A stretch of DNA of 64,000 nucleotides from Mesorhabditis belari. Lineage: Eukaryota; Nematoda; Chromadorea; Rhabditida; Rhabditidae. The position numbers and the translations under genes were made by a program. The stretch covers positions 1,107,001 through 1,171,000 of the forward strand of contig CAUEEP010000927.1 in NCBI GenBank assembly GCA_958450365.1. The letters are read 5' to 3'. Shown one piece after another: positions 36,220 through 49,500 of this stretch (within the stretch, counting starts at the first letter, position 1; every line of letters starts with the position of its first letter). The notes beneath the pieces were generated by a model, which was not told the origin of the DNA, searched no databases, and saw only the letters and a list, made by a program, of their open reading frames with translations.

Positions 36220-36999
36220 ATGAAACAGCTGCTGATTTTGTTGATTTCTTTTTCTTTTATTTATGCAGATTGTCCCAAAGGATCGGTACCGATTCCAGAG
36301 TTGACTGGAGAGTGTTGGGTTTTTGTGAAAAAATGTGGGTTCTTGCTTTGATATTAGGCTCAATTTCTTCTTAAACTGCTTTTGATAGTTTTAATCGATA
36401 GATCTTTGAAGTCCGAGATCTTTCTAAATAAAGATTTTCAGCTGATGTCGAAGTCTATCAAGATTTGGCTTGTGTTCTGCTTGGCACCGAGATGATCTCT
36501 ATTCACAACACAATCCAAAACAATATCATCGCTCAATACGCTCAACAACGTTTGCTTTTTCTAGAAAAATTTTGTATGAGCTGCTTTCAGAGTTTGGAAA
36601 TAATGTCACTGGAGTGTATCTTGGACTCGAGTGGTTACACGTTGGAAAAGATTTAGGATGGTGTTGGGAAGATGGGACACCCACGGACTACTTGAAATGG
36701 GCTGCAGGTTGGGTAATAACTTGTTGGTAATAGCTTGTTGGTAATAGCTTGTTGGTAATAACTTGTTGGTAATAACTTGTTGGTAATAGCTTGTTGGTAA
36801 TAACTAAGCAAATCTAACATGTCAACTTTTTAAAAAACCATCTTTAGGTGAGCCAAAGCTATCAAACGAGTGCGTTCATCTCAATCCAAGCAACGGAAAT
36901 TGGTTCTCGGATGGTTGTGTGGACAAGTATCCAACGATTTGTCGAGTTCCACAACCTGGCGAGTCACGAAGAACTAGAAACTTGAGAGCAAATCGCTAA
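36220..36999 (+). CDS. Secreted C-type lectin domain protein, tandem copy 2
   Basis: Exons 36220-36334, 36442-36549, 36591-36707, 36848-36999; 163 residues. Same four-exon layout and phases as the gene 230 bases upstream, so a tandem duplication. Signal peptide MKQLLILLISFSFIYA, then DCPKGSVPIPELTGECWVF. Lectin-domain signature: HNTIQNNIIAQYAQQ, VYLGLEWLHVG, GWCWEDGTPTDYLKWAAG, GEPKLSNECVHLN, NWFSDGCVDKYPTICR. Like its partner it lacks the canonical calcium-site triplets. The third intron holds an AACTTGTTGGTAATAGC tandem array (36715-36805). An AATAAA at 37010-37015 follows the stop. Confidence 0.88.
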
Positions 37000-37484
37000 T
37001 GAAAACTGAAATAAACCAATAAGGTTGGCCAAATCTTTCAAAACCTTTTTTTATAAACCTTTTTATTTAATTTAAATTATAAATAAATCAAAAGCTCATC
37101 TATGATTTCCTTCAAATAGATGTTTATTGTCTATTTTTTTCTATTTGTCTATCTTTTTACACCAATCTGGGCCCGTTTCCAAGTAAAAAAACCGAGCGCA
37201 AAAACTCCTTTTTACGTAAAATTCGATAAAAGGCTAAACAAATTGTGAAAATTTGCTTATAAACCTAACTTTTTGTGCTCTATCTTTTCTCTATTGACAC
37301 TAAAATCGGTTTCTTTAGACGAAAGTGTTTAAATCGCGTAATCGAGTTCCCTCTTTGACTGACCGAGTCCACAGCTTCCAAAGAAAAACCAGAAAGAAAA
37401 CAGATCTTAAGATTTCAACGATTTTTTATAGAAAAATATTAGATATTTCTAATAGAGCAAAAGAGCAAATAGGGCAAGCAAATG

Positions 37485-37720
37485 TACACGACTGGACAAT
37501 GAAATATCATATTTGAAAAAACGATCGTCACTTTCGCGCGTCTGTAACTCCCTTGTCTTTACCGTATTTCTAAATATTAATACTACCATGGTATAGCCCT
37601 TGAAAAGAGCTTTCAGAAAATGTATAACACTAATAGTTTAAACTCGAAGACAAGGGAGTTACAGACGCGCGAAAGTGACGATCGTTTTTCAAATATCATA
37701 TTTCATTGTCCAGTACTGTA
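37485..37720. mobile_element. MITE family 2 copy
   Basis: TACACGACTGGACAATGAAA on the left, CCAGTACTGTATA on the right, with arms GATCGTCACTTTCGCGCGTC. It is nearly identical to the 7047 copy, including the middle AGCCCTTGAAAAGAGCTTTC. Confidence 0.9.
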
Positions 37721-37794
37721 TATATATGTTGTGTCCGATTTAGATTGAACTTATCGCGGACGTTCGATTTAGATACTGCAGATATACTGCTAGA

Positions 37795-37881
37795 TACAGT
37801 ACTGGACAATGAAATATCATATTTAAAATATCATAATGAAACGATCGTTTTTCAAATATGATATTTCATTGTCCAGTGCTG
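37795..37881. mobile_element. Short internally deleted MITE family 2 copy
   Basis: TACAGTACTGGACAATGAAA ... CATTGTCCAGTGCTGTA, only 87 bases; the arms are almost all that remains. It sits 75 bases from the full copy. Confidence 0.85.
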
Positions 37882-37960
37882 TAGGTCAATAGGTGAATTG
37901 ATCATTTCTAAATAGGTTTTCAAATGAAATGTCAAAAGACTTATCGACCAACCTAATATC

Positions 37961-38211
37961 GTTTTTGTTTTAGAATGCACTTTAGATTCAATCTACACTC
38001 ATCGTCTCTTCCTTTTCAACATCCAATTAAACTTTACAGCGTTTTAAGTGTAATTCTATGCATGAATTACACTTAAAACTGACCATTACACTTTTTAGAA
38101 TACATTCTATGCATAGAATTACACTTAAAACGCTGTAAAGTTTAATTGGATGTTGAAAAGGAAGAGACGATGAGTGTAAATTGAATCTAAAGTGCATTCT
38201 AAAACAAAAAC
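37961..38211. mobile_element. Fold-back element with ~100-bp inverted arms
   Basis: Left arm starts GTTTTTGTTTTAGAATGCAC, right arm ends with its inverse GTGCATTCTAAAACAAAAAC; the arms continue through CATCCAATTAAACTTTACAG. The centre contains GTGTAATTCTATGCAT repeats in both orientations. No coding capacity. Confidence 0.9.
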
Positions 38212-39005
38212 TATGCTAGAATTGACGAATGTAACAAGATTTACGTGCAATTGTTTTAGTATACATCGCAAAACAGTTTTTTTTTTGTTAAGAACTGTTC
38301 AATTTGGTATCTAGATAATCTTGGCTAGGTCTGCGCTCGTTCTTAAGCTTTTGAAAAGTCTTTTGAAGTGTTCTTTTTCACTCTATCTTTAGGTATTTTC
38401 TGCTTGTTTTTATTTTTAAAATATTTCAGCACTTTTTATTTAACCACTTGTCAAAAGACTCGAAAAAACATAAATAATTTTAAAAAAACGTGAAATAGAA
38501 GAGTCAGAAAGAAGAAAATTTTGTCCCGGATTCCCAGAAATTGTTGAAATTGTTGAAATTGTTTTTTATGAATTTTCTCATAGGATCACAACTTTTTTGA
38601 GGAGTCGATGGGCCTTTCCAGGGCTCATCGTTGGCACGATTATGTTTAGAGAAAATGATGGATGAAAAATAGACAGCGATTGTAGTAAAAGCGGGGGAAA
38701 TATTAGGCAATACACGTAGACAGAAGCAGCGAATGAAACGGCTACAGTTCAATTTGCAGGATTGTTTGGGGGAATTGAATAGTTAAATATTTTTTCAATT
38801 TTATTAAGATATTCAGCTAAGCATTGAAAATCTCAAGCTATTCAATTGACCACCAAAAAAGCCTGGGGAAATGTGGAGGAAAGATAGGCTTGCTCAGTGG
38901 ATGAATAAGTGCCAAATAGGAAATAGAATTTAAAGTACATTTTCCTATTGACACTTGCTCGTTCCACGAAGCAAGTCAAAAATATTATACAAAAATTTGT
39001 AGAGT

Positions 39006-40950
39006 TTAGTGCATTGGTGACTTGGCCTCCTCGGTGGCTGGGGTTGTGGCCTGAATATTCATATTTCCATATTGTTAATCAATTTTAGCTATCGTTGTCT
39101 TATTTTATAGTATAGCTTCAGCAATTACGATAGTTCAACAATACGCTTGACTGTACAGGTACTTTAAAAGTACCTGTACTTTTAAAGTACTTCTAAAAAA
39201 ACCTGTGATCCCCGTGCGGCTCCAGAGAGATGATCGATCGAAGTCGAAGCCGCTATTTTAGCCTGAAACTTATCTTTAAACTTAAAAAAAGGAATATTTA
39301 AAAAGAAATGTTGAATTTTTGATAGTTCTTATAATCTATTTGACCTATTTGTCTATATAAAACTATTGTATTTTCTTTAATAGTAGTGCACCCCGACGAG
39401 CCGAGTTGGTGACTATTTTACGGTTCCAAAGTTTTCACAGAAGCTCAACACTCAAATCCCCCACAAGATCTCATCGTCAGCTACATTTTCCGACCCCACA
39501 TCGATAGGTTCTGATAAGCGGTTCTCAAGATTTCGAGCAGTTTAGGTTGCTCAGGGTGCACTACTATTAGAGAGAATACGGTATTCTGTATTTCCTCTAA
39601 TTGTACTGCCCTTTCCCCCTCCCCCCGGTCGAGCCAGATGATGATTTTACAGTTCCCAAGCTTTCACAGAAGCTCAACACTCAAATCCCCCACTAGATCT
39701 CATCGTCAGCTACATTTTCCGACCCCACATCGATAGGTTCTGATAAGCGGTTCTCGAGATTTCGAGGAATTTAGGCGACGCTCAGGGTGCACTACTATTA
39801 GAGAAAGTACGGTAAAATTATTTGTGATTTAAACTTACACTAGTGTAGGCAGTTCCAAGCTTGCTCTCGAATGACTTGAAGAGATTTGAGTTTCTCATAT
39901 CATTCCACTTGTTTTTCACCGAATCAGCAGCAGCTCCGGCCACTTCGGATGTCGTTTTGTAACTGAAAAAGCAATTATTTTCAAGTACGATATTTTCAAG
40001 TACGATTTTACGATCCTTCAGTAGAATCTAAAAGCATCTATTTCTACATTTTCAACAATAAAAACAATTGTTAACACTCACGCATCAGTCTCAGTAACTC
40101 CCTTGAGCGTTTTGTTGATGTCCTGGGTGAGCTCTGTCAATGGATTCAAGCCTGAAAGTGGATTAAACGTGGATTAGTTTAATTAAACTATTTTTAAACA
40201 TATTAGAACAGTCCAACACCTCACCAAGTTTTCTTTTCAACTCCGACGAATGCTTTTGCCGGGCGAGCAACACTTGCTTCAGCGTCGTGATCTCATCTTC
40301 CGTCTAAATAAAATCTAGACTTCCCTGTTTTTGTTTTTAATTTTAAAATTGATGTCATTAGATTTGATCCTTAACAAATTTATTATTGAATTTGTTGATT
40401 ACCGACCTTTTTAAGCTCTTCTTTAAGAAGCTCCCTCTCAGCATCGGAAAGCGGAGTTCCATCAGCATTCCCGAACGCAGATTCAGCCTCTACAGCCACT
40501 AATTTAGAAAATTTTAAAAAACAAATGGTTAAGTTAGCTATTAAAAGTCAATAACTAACTTTAAACTTTTCTATTTAACTACCTAATGTCTCTGAAATGA
40601 ATCTAATGAATCAAGTTGAGTTACTCAGCTCGGACACATTTAAAACTTCTATCTAACGCCTATTTACCTCATTTTAAGTTAAATTTTGACAATATTTTGA
40701 ATATACAATGTGATTTAGATATAGAATATAGCCTATGACTCTAAAAAGCACTTTTCTGTGCAGGTTTTGTGAGGGGAGTGTTGGCGGTGGGCTGTTCGTT
40801 GATCACTTCAGCGTCATCCGAATCCGATTCTTTTGCAAGACGATCAGCCAAATCATCAACCGATTTATCTTCTCCAGCCGGAGTTTCTTCAGGCTTTTGT
40901 ACAAGTTTCTCTCGGACTTGATTTGGACCTTGCTTCTTTTTTGGAGGCAT
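39006..40950 (-). CDS. TPD52 (tumour protein D52) family protein
   Basis: Exons (minus): 40752-40950, 40407-40498, 40225-40303, 40082-40151, 39839-39962, 39006-39050; 202 residues, typical family length. The N-terminus is acidic (MPPKKKQGPNQVREK..., DDLADRLAKESDSDDAEV). A coiled coil follows at about 85-125 (SDAERELLKEELKKTEDEIT, LKQVLLARQKHSSELKRKLG), then the family signature AYKTTSEVAGAAADSVKNKW and RNSNLFKSFESKLGTAYTS, ending ATTPATEEAKSPMH. TPD52 proteins are small coiled-coil adaptors on intracellular vesicles that dimerise with each other. The donor of exon 1 (AAAA|GTGCTT) is weak and chosen because its phase fits; an alternative first exon exists at 42354-42404. If the last donor is not used the frame ends after nine more codons at 39818. 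Confidence 0.88.
39366..39814. mobile_element. Two adjacent MITE family 3 copies in the last TPD52 intron
   Basis: Copies at about 39366-39582 and 39582-39814, head to tail, each with ends related to TACCGTATTCTCTCTAATAG and GTGCACTACTATTAGAG. Shared inner blocks include GATCTCATCGTCAGCTACAT and CGATAGGTTCTGATAAGCGG. Another copy in reverse is at 56722-56940. Confidence 0.85.
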
Positions 40951-42353
40951 CTTGAATTTGTGAGATTGGTCAGAGTGAAGAGAACCAAAGGGAAAGAATT
41001 GTAAAAAATTTTGGAGAAAAACTGAAAGTTCAAGATTGACCTTATAACCAAGGAAATGATTAGAGGAAAACTAATCAAAAAGTTAATGGCTGGAAAAACT
41101 AATTTACGATTTTGAACCAAGTGCTACAATTAGAGCCACTCTATTCAAAAAAAATTTATGTTTTTAGGTACAAGTTCAGTTCTAGAATAGTAGTACTAGA
41201 ATTGTAAGAATAGTAAAAGTTAAAGAAACCATTCTACGAAGTCAGTCAAAGGCAATGTGTAACCAGACTCTGACTAGCGACTGAGTGACCGGAGTAGAGA
41301 TTTTCGATCGATACCGATTGACCGCTTGAGAAGAAAGGAAAGAGAGAAAGAAAAGGGATATGTGAACGCCAAAAACTATTGATGATTATTGATCATTTAA
41401 ATTTAATATATCAGTTAGAATATTAAAAGAACCAAAGGAGATATTGCTAGAAGAAATGGACACTAAAAAAGATACTTGCTTTCATTAAATGAGCAAGTTT
41501 ATATAAGTTACTGTATTTTGCCTGTAAACTTCAAAAACCCGTGATTAAGCTAATAAAAAGCCTTCTTATAATCTTTGAGTATCTAGTTTTGAAATCTAGA
41601 GCTGTGCATAGATCAAAATTTCTCAAGCTCAAGCCAAGCCAAGCCAAAGCAAGCCAAGCCAGCACCACAACTTCATTTTGATCTTGATCTTTTCAATCTT
41701 TAACTTTAATATTAAAATAATCTAAGCTTTCATTGCCTTCTGCCTTGATAATTCCATTATCATGTGCTGATTCATAAAATAAATGACTTGTCTTTACAAA
41801 AGTTAAAGTTAAACAAATGCCAAAACGAAAAACTTGGATAATCACCTAAAAATGATTGCAAACAAAAAGCAAAAGATTCGATTTTCTACGTGGCCGTCAA
41901 AGTGTGATTGACCCGAGAGCCTGTGTGAAGCATTGATTGAAAGGAAAAAGGGAAAGAGAAAGAAACGAATAGCCGAAATAGGGAAAAGACAAGGAAAGGG
42001 AAGGGGAAGGCCTGAACAGACCTTTTGAGTCAACAACACACACCCAGCAAATTTTGATGAAGAATTCATGTGAATTGTGGAACAAAACATCATCGTGAGT
42101 GGAAGTAATTGGGAAGAGTAGCTAATTTAAATGCTAATTTGATTGATTATCTAAACAGAGCGTTTTCTAAAAGATGCTCAGCGGGCCAAGCTACTGTAAT
42201 CCAACCTATAAACTACCGTATGACACCTTACAGTCTGGCTTTCTTGTTTAGATTTCATTTCAGAGAAATTCGGTAGTCACTATTGTTATATCTACATTTG
42301 AATACCTAATCTAGTTTGGATATCTAAACTTTACATAATTTTTCTCAACCAAC
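40951..42353. other. TPD52 upstream/intron region
   Basis: No further exon recognised. It contains a CAAGCCAAGCCAAAGCAAG short repeat at about 41630-41665. It is an intron if the 42354-42404 exon is used. Confidence 0.5.
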
Positions 42354-42404
42354 CTTCGATTCCTGGGGTGGCCATCGTTTTGTTCAACTTCACTTGATCG
42401 GTTT
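42354..42404 (-). CDS. Candidate alternative first coding exon of TPD52 gene
   Basis: On the minus strand a TTTCAG acceptor ends at 42405, then AAACCGATCAAGTG..., an ATG at 42375 giving MATPGIE and a GTTGGT donor in phase 1, the phase needed for the exon at 40498. The isoform would begin MATPGIEVAVEAESAFG and lack the acidic MPPKKK start. The acceptor suggests either trans-splicing or one more upstream exon (the frame is open before the ATG: ETDQVKLNKT). Confidence 0.6.
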
Positions 42405-44430
42405 CTGAAATCGAATGATAGCAGTTATCAATTGACTAGTTATATCGTAAATTTTGAAATCCAAAGGTACATAGAAATGAAAATGAATCATACAAGTGAG
42501 GAAAATTGTAAGGGAAAAATCATAGTGTCATTTTTTTTCTCGATGGCGAAAGAGAGAACGAGACGTTTTTTTGGAGTCAAAAAGCGGTAGTGACCGTGTT
42601 TGTTTGATTGCGAAATGAAGGATAAAAAAACAAGTGCTGTGACATGATTTTTATTGGATTATTTGAAAATGTTGTAAAATATTCTTGAAAATAGATATGG
42701 GATATTGGAAAAGTTTTGGAAGTGGGCATTGCAGTGCTGAAAATCAATTGAAAGGCAGACTTTTGTTGATTCGGCTAATTGGCTGGATACAAACTTCAAG
42801 TTTCGCAAGGCTTTGTTTTCTTTGATAAGTTATAGTTACCAAAGTTGTAAGAATTAGAGAATTCTTGAAAAGTTTAGAGTTTGAGATATTTCATTTTATG
42901 CTTTATGTCAAGCACATGACCTCTCGAGAATTCGATTTTTTCACAATAAGATCTGTATCGACTTTGAGAGAAAATTTGAGAGAAAAAAGTAAAATGCTTC
43001 AGCCAGAAATCTATGTAATTGACTAATGCGAGGATATAAACTTTCAAATTTGACATTTCCCTAGGCAAAACCCTGAAAGAGAGCAACACTGGCCTTGAAT
43101 TGACCCTTGATTACCCGAAAAGAGAGATTTGCAGAAGATTTGTATCACGAGAGACGGATGGGCGTCAGTCAAAATGGGCATTCGGATGGGGGTGAAGTCC
43201 CCCTCACAAACAGAACAGAGCCATGTTATGTGGAGTCGACTCAAGAGACAGAGGGGGGCACAAATCGATACTCTTCACTTGCCACGCCGGCTCCCGTTCG
43301 GCCCGCGGTCACCCCCAAAAATTCTGCTCATACCCATCCTTCCGGAGTGGGAATGAATGTGGTCGAAACGTTTTTTCGACTTTGCACCTAATTAGTGGCT
43401 TCTTTAGAGGATCTTCTCAGGAAATAGGGAATTAGGGCGAAAAAACGGTTGGTGGCTGGTTTTTAGATGTTTAATTATCGAGAAAATGCTTGTTCTTGGT
43501 GATTTTGAATTTAATAAGGCTGACAAAACCTCAACAATAAGTCTTTCTTTGGATAGCTACAAAATCTGTACTACAAATCTCTCAAATACAAAGATACAAT
43601 GGTGTTGAAGCTTTCAATAAGTAACTTTTAAGCGTAAAACTTTTGCCAAATACTTCCTTGTGCTAAAAAGAGGAAAAAAGAATCGATCCAGCTAATTTTA
43701 TTGCCTTGCAGCCCTCTTTATAAAAGGTTTTTCAAGGGGGCGAATGAGAGAGGAAATTTGATGAAAAACAATCCGCCCGTGGGCAACGAGTAGAAAGGAG
43801 ATGATAGGGATATCTTCAAGAAAACAGAGAGCATTACTAGAGACCAACACACTAATGAAAACACTGATAGAAGTTGAAAAAGAAAGCAAAAGCTTGGAAA
43901 CCAACAAAAATCTAGAAAAAAAAAATTCAAAATATTTATAATTCATTTTCACACACTGCGTGGCAGCCCAGCTACGCACAGCAAAAATAATATAATATAT
44001 TCGCGAAATTTTTCATTTGTTTCATTTTGTTTCCGAAAGTGCGTAGTTTTTTAATGTTTTATTGATTTTATGCGCATCAATCAATCATTTGCGTAACACA
44101 CGCGCCGTTGCTTTAATCAGTATGATATCTTAGTGTATTGATGATCTTTTTATGCCTTTGAAATTTTAAAGCGTAGTTTGATGGCCCAAATTTTCCCCAC
44201 CAGCTTTTTTTGCAATGAATCAAGTAAAGGCGTGAGATTAGCTTCCGACTTGCAGCACTTTGACAAGAGTTTGCTTAATATTCAACAAGTCGATCAATAA
44301 AATATAATTCAAAAATGTTTCGAGTAAACTTTAGCGGGTTGTTTACGTTTCAGTTTTTGATCGCCTCTCGTGTTATTGCTAAAGCGTGCGTCTTTTTCCT
44401 CTCGGGACCTTTTCATACAGTAATTTGAAA
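42405..44430. other. Region between TPD52 and rpl-7A, no gene recognised
   Basis: A relatively GC-rich block at 43100-43340 holds overlapping plus-strand ORFs without family similarity or splice context. Sequence from about 44240 on is probably the rpl-7A promoter. Confidence 0.45.
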
Positions 44431-44493
44431 TTTTCAGCTCAACGGAGTTTTCGTTCGCTCTTTTTTGGACCATTTTCGACTTTCTTGATAGCC
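44425..44493 (+). promoter_or_regulatory. Candidate spliced-leader acceptor and 5' UTR of rpl-7A
   Basis: GAAATTTTCAG ends at 44437 and is followed by a 56-base leader to the ATG at 44494. Ribosomal-protein mRNAs of nematodes are commonly trans-spliced. Confidence 0.5.
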
Positions 44494-46017
44494 ATGGTGA
44501 GTTTTTAATGCTTATTCTAATAATTTACTCTTTTTCTTGGTTATAATTAACAAGAGGTTGAAATTTATGGCCGTTGGTCAAGTTTTTGAAGTTGTTTAGA
44601 TCAAAAAACTCAAGAGTTATCAATCTTTTGTTATTTTTAGTCACCTAAAGCTTACCAGACTAAATTTGGTTTGGCTGACGCTTAAAAACAAAAGTTTTAT
44701 ACTTATTTGTTCTGTGTAACACATTAATTGTTTTCTTTAGCCATCCAAGAAGGTAATCAAGAAGAAAGTTGCACCAACCCCGGCTGCCATGAGGGGTACG
44801 AGATTATTTGTTTAAAGTTTCAAACTGTTTTGTTTAGGCAAAGCCGAAGCCAAGGGACCAGTGAAGAATCCTTTGTTTGAGGCTCGCCCCAAGAACTTCC
44901 GCATCGGGCAAGACATCCTTCCCAAGCGCGATCTCACCCGCTTCGTCAAGTGGCCAAAGTACATCCGCCTTCAACGACAAAGTAACCTTTTGGATTGTTG
45001 TAGAATCAAGTTATCCCTATTCTAATACTCTAGACGCGTGTTAAGTTAATGAATCAAATTAGCTAGCTCTATACATTTCGTAATTTGATGACGTAGTTTA
45101 ATACAATGCTTTAAAAAGTAATGAAACAAATGATTATCTTTTTTCTTTAGGGGCTGTTCTCCAGAAGCGTCTGAAGATCCCACCAAGCATCAACCAATTC
45201 AGAACCGCTTTGGACAAGCAAACAGGTATTGTTATTGTGCAATTACCCTTGTAATGTTTTTGTTTAGCTTCGCAAACCGTGAAGTTGCTTGGCAAGTACC
45301 GCCCCGAGTCAAAGGAGCAGAAGAAGGAACGTCTTCGCAAGCGCGCGGAAGCACGTGCATCTGGCAAGAAGGAGGATGTAAGTATTCCATTTGGTTTCTG
45401 TCATAAAAAAATTTTAGATCACTCCACGACAGGCATTCATCCGCCACGGCATCAACCAAGTAACCAAGCTCGTTGAGCAACGCCGGGTTTGTGGAGCTTC
45501 GTCATATTCTTTATTTACTTTGTTATAGGCCCAACTTGTGCTCGTTGCTCATGATGTGGAGCCAATTGAGGTTGCTCTCTTTCTTCCCGCCCTGTGCAGA
45601 AAATACAAGGTATGGCTCAAACTTTTTAACATTGACGATCTTTCGTTCAGGTTCCCTATGCTATCGTGAAGGGAAAGGCTGTTCTTGGACGTATTGTGCG
45701 CAGAAAGACCACCTCCTCAATCGCCATCGTTGATGTGAAGCCGTAAGTTTTACTGTTGCTATTGATAGCTGATTCAAATGTTATTGAATAGCTTGAATTT
45801 TTAGAGAGGACAAAGCCACGCTTGCCAAGATCACCGAGACTGTCTCCAACAACTTCAACGATCGAGCAGATGAGATCCGTCGCCATTGGGGAGGCCACAC
45901 GGCAAGACTTTTATAAAAACTTTAAACTTATTTTGGATTTAGATGTCTGATCGATCACAGGCCAAGGTCGCCAAGTTGGAACGCGCCAAAGCCAAGGAAG
46001 TTGCACAGAAGGCCTAA
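44494..46017 (+). CDS. rpl-7A: Large ribosomal subunit protein eL8 (L7a)
   Basis: Component of the 60S ribosome. Ten exons: 44494-44496 (only the ATG), 44741-44795, 44838-44981, 45151-45225, 45268-45377, 45418-45486, 45529-45609, 45651-45742, 45805-45901, 45943-46017; 266 residues, the usual length. A basic N-terminus [20 protein letters not shown] is followed by [17 protein letters not shown], the L7Ae/L30e RNA-binding fold ([55 protein letters not shown]), and the C-terminal [20 protein letters not shown]. The start codon is alone in its exon (ATG|GTGAGT). The last intron begins with GC (ACG|GCAAGA) instead of GT; only that junction preserves the conserved GGHTMS reading. AATAAA at 46057-46062. 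Confidence 0.97.
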
Positions 46018-46056
46018 TTTTGTTTATGTTTATTTACAAATGTTGTTCTTTGTTAT

Positions 46057-46062
46057 AATAAA
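46057..46062 (+). terminator. Poly(A) signal of rpl-7A
   Basis: AATAAA 40 bases after the stop codon. Confidence 0.65.
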
Positions 46063-46543
46063 ATTTGAAAAAACATAAACTAAATGCATTTTATAATTGG
46101 GTATAATATAATTGATTTAAAGCATTAAACTACGAGCACAACAACGTCAGTTGCGACTTGAGAGGTTTTAATTGTACGGGAATAATGCGTGCTAATCAGA
46201 GGGCAGTCACAAATTCAGTCGGGTGCGTTTTGAAAACTTGGGACACGGGCAGTTAAGTTGAGTCTTTTGATTTTATTTGAAACCCAGACAAATCATCAAA
46301 AGCTCTAGAACTTGATTTATAACTAATTAACAACACGATTTGATTTAGGCGAAAGTTATTACATTCTTCTCACCAAAGAAGAGACATTGATTCTTGTCGA
46401 GAAGAGATCACAAAACGGTCGTCGCGAAAAATGTGCGTCGCTATCAGTGATCGGGGGTTGTGATATAAAGCGAAAAAGGACTCTCGATTTGATTAAACGA
46501 AATTTTCGGTTTCACTATTTGCGAGTTCTTTGCTGCTGAAATT
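46063..46543. other. Intergenic region, promoter of SEC14-GOLD gene 1
   Basis: No gene seen. The last 200 bases share motifs with the region before gene 2 (GAGAAGAGATCA and GTCGCTATCAG at 46400-46450 and 49910-49975), so promoter or leader was duplicated with the gene. Confidence 0.5.
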
Positions 46544-49500
46544 ATGGGTGTCGAGTCGCCATTTCACATTCACATCAACGATTTGGATGCCAGACAAAAG
46601 GCAAAGATTAAGGAATTGCGGTGGGTTGAGTTGAGTCTAATAGAAATTGCCCAGCAAGTTAGTTTGATTCAAAATTGCGCAATTATTAGAAAGGATTCAG
46701 CTGCTTCTTAAAGCTTTTCAATTTATTAAACCCATTTTTTTATTCTTCTAGAAAAAGACTGGAGGAAGATTTGAAAAGATACCCTGAATACGACACCGAT
46801 CATTCGTTGCTCCGATGGTTGATTGGCTGGGATTATGATATTGGTAAGAGTGAATCCAAAGTTAAACCTGGATCAACTAAAACAAAAACAAATTTGGCTT
46901 CAATGAGCTTCAATGAGCTTCAATGAATACGAAACTTTGAAAATCTACTTCTCATTTCAGAGACAATTGTGCCAAAAGCGCAATGGGCTCTCTCGGTTTT
47001 CGATAATCTTGGATTCAATGATGTAAGTTTTCAAAACTTATAAGTGAAGAGGCTAAATCGACTTTGAATACAACAAATACCAATTGCTAGCTCAAAATCT
47101 CAAGTGATCTTGAGCAATTTCAGTACCACGTGAAATCCCTTGATGACATTGATGAATACGCGTTAGCGAGAAGTCCAGCTGCTCCTTATTTCCCAGGTTT
47201 CGAGATTTTAATTGAACAAAACAATTTGTGTTTAAGGTGGCCTTCTCGGGTATGATAAGGACGGTGATGTGCTTTATTGCCAACCATTGTCTAAAGGTAA
47301 AGAAATGGAGGAAATCTATGAAAAGAATCAAGTTTTATACAAGAATTTCAGCTGATCCCAGATCTTTGATGAAAGCCGATTCAGTTGCCCAGGCTTATCG
47401 CTTGGAGTTGGCGATGATCGAGGGAGCATTCAAGCTTGTCAGGTAAAGAAATTTTCAAGCGTAGGTGTTTTATTTATCGACATTGTAAGTAAAATTAAAC
47501 TTTAAAAGACTTTTTTTGAAGTGGCTTTTATCTTTTACTTACAAAGACTCCTTGCAAAGCTAATTTTTAGAATCATTATGATTAGCTGAGTTTCTCTAGA
47601 AGGGTTCTCATTGTAAAATCGGTTCTCCAAAGGCAGACTTTGGCCCAAGTTGAACTAAATTTGCTTGCTTTATTTAATGAGTTAATTAGAGCTATCCATT
47701 AGTTATTAATTAATTAATTAATTATTAATTAAAGCTTCTTTAAATTAAAGCTTAATTAAAGCTTCTATTAAAGCTTAAATTAAAGCTTAGTTAAAGCTTC
47801 TCCCAGTCAGCTAACTGGATTTAGCTCCATGGAAAACAGTTGGCAGATAAGGTTTAAAAATAATTTTGTTTATCAAACCTTTTCAGACGTCAAGAGGCAA
47901 AAACTGGGCGCAAGTGTGGGATGAAGATCATTATGGACTTGGAAGGGTTCTCGTATTCAGAGCACGTTTATCTCCCATCTGTATCTGAATATCAAAAAGT
48001 GCTGGCACTTGTTCAGGTTTGTTTAAAGTTTAAATTTGTACATCACAATGTAATCAGTACAATAAAACAAGATTTTAGCAAGTGTTCCCCGAGTTTCTGC
48101 GAAAACTTTATGTGGTCAATCCGCCCACTGCAATGGCTGCTGTAAATGGGAAAAGTGTTTTTTATAGAAAATCGATTTTCAGGTCTACAATATTGTAAAG
48201 CCAGTGTTGGCTAAGCAAACTCGAGAAAAGATCGAGATTCTTGGAAGCGATTGGAAAGAAGTGCTTGTGAATGCTGTGCGTACATTATAAATGCTTGTTT
48301 TATCTTGTTTTATCAGATAATTTTCAGTGTGGAGCTGAGAACTTATACCAACAATGGGGCGGAGTCAAACCAGCCGCCACACCCTATGGAAATGTGCGGC
48401 TTGGAGGGAAAGTGCCAGAAAAAGTGATGTGAGTTCAAAACTAGAAACTAAGGTTCTTAACTACTTAAACTTCTTAAACTTAACTACTTCTTAACTACTA
48501 ACTAAGTTCTACTTAAATTTCCCTAGGTATTCTCCTCAGAGCAATCCATTTGATGATGAAGGAAGGATGAAATCGGTGAATATTGCAGCGAGAGGGAAAG
48601 CTGAGGTTTCCTTTTCAATCAATAACTAAATAAAATTCTATATTTATCTTTAATCTTTATCTAATCTTAAACTATTTTCAGTTCCGGTTTCAAGCCGACA
48701 AGGGAGATACGATCCGATGGTTGTTTAGAGTGAGCAGCGGCGACGTTGACTTCTCGATTAAGCATAAAGAAAAAGAGGTGAGGAGAAGTCGACAATATTA
48801 AATAATATTAGATATTAGATATTAGATATTAGATATTTGATATTTGATATTAGATATTTGATATTAAATATTAGATATTAGATATTAGGTATTAGAAATT
48901 AGATATTAGATACTAGATATTAGATATTGGATATTAGATATTAAATATTAGAAATTAGATATTAGGCATTTGATATTAGATATTAGATATTAAATATTAG
49001 ATATTAGATATTAGATATTAGAAATTAGAAATTAGATATTAGAAATTAGATATTAGATATTAGATATTTGATATTAGGTATTTGATACTAGATATTAGAT
49101 ATTAGATATTAGATATTAGATATTTGATATTAAATATTAGATATTAGATATTAGGTATTTGATATTAGATATTAGGTATTAGATATTAGAAATTAGATAT
49201 TAGAAATTAGATATTAGGTATTAGGTATTAGATATTAGATATTAGATCTTAAATATTAAATATTAGATATTAGATATTAGATATTAGAAAGAAAACTCAC
49301 AGGTGTACCCAACTTTCCGAATCTCCACCGAATTTGTGCCCGAGTTTGGCTCAATGGTTTGCCGAAAGACTGGAGAATATGTGCTTCTTTTCGAGAATCT
49401 TCATGGGAAAGTGGGGTTTTTGAACAGAAAATAAACAATATTAAGATTCGTTTATACATTGTAAAGCTTAGCTTTGTAAAAATTTTGGTTACAAGACTAA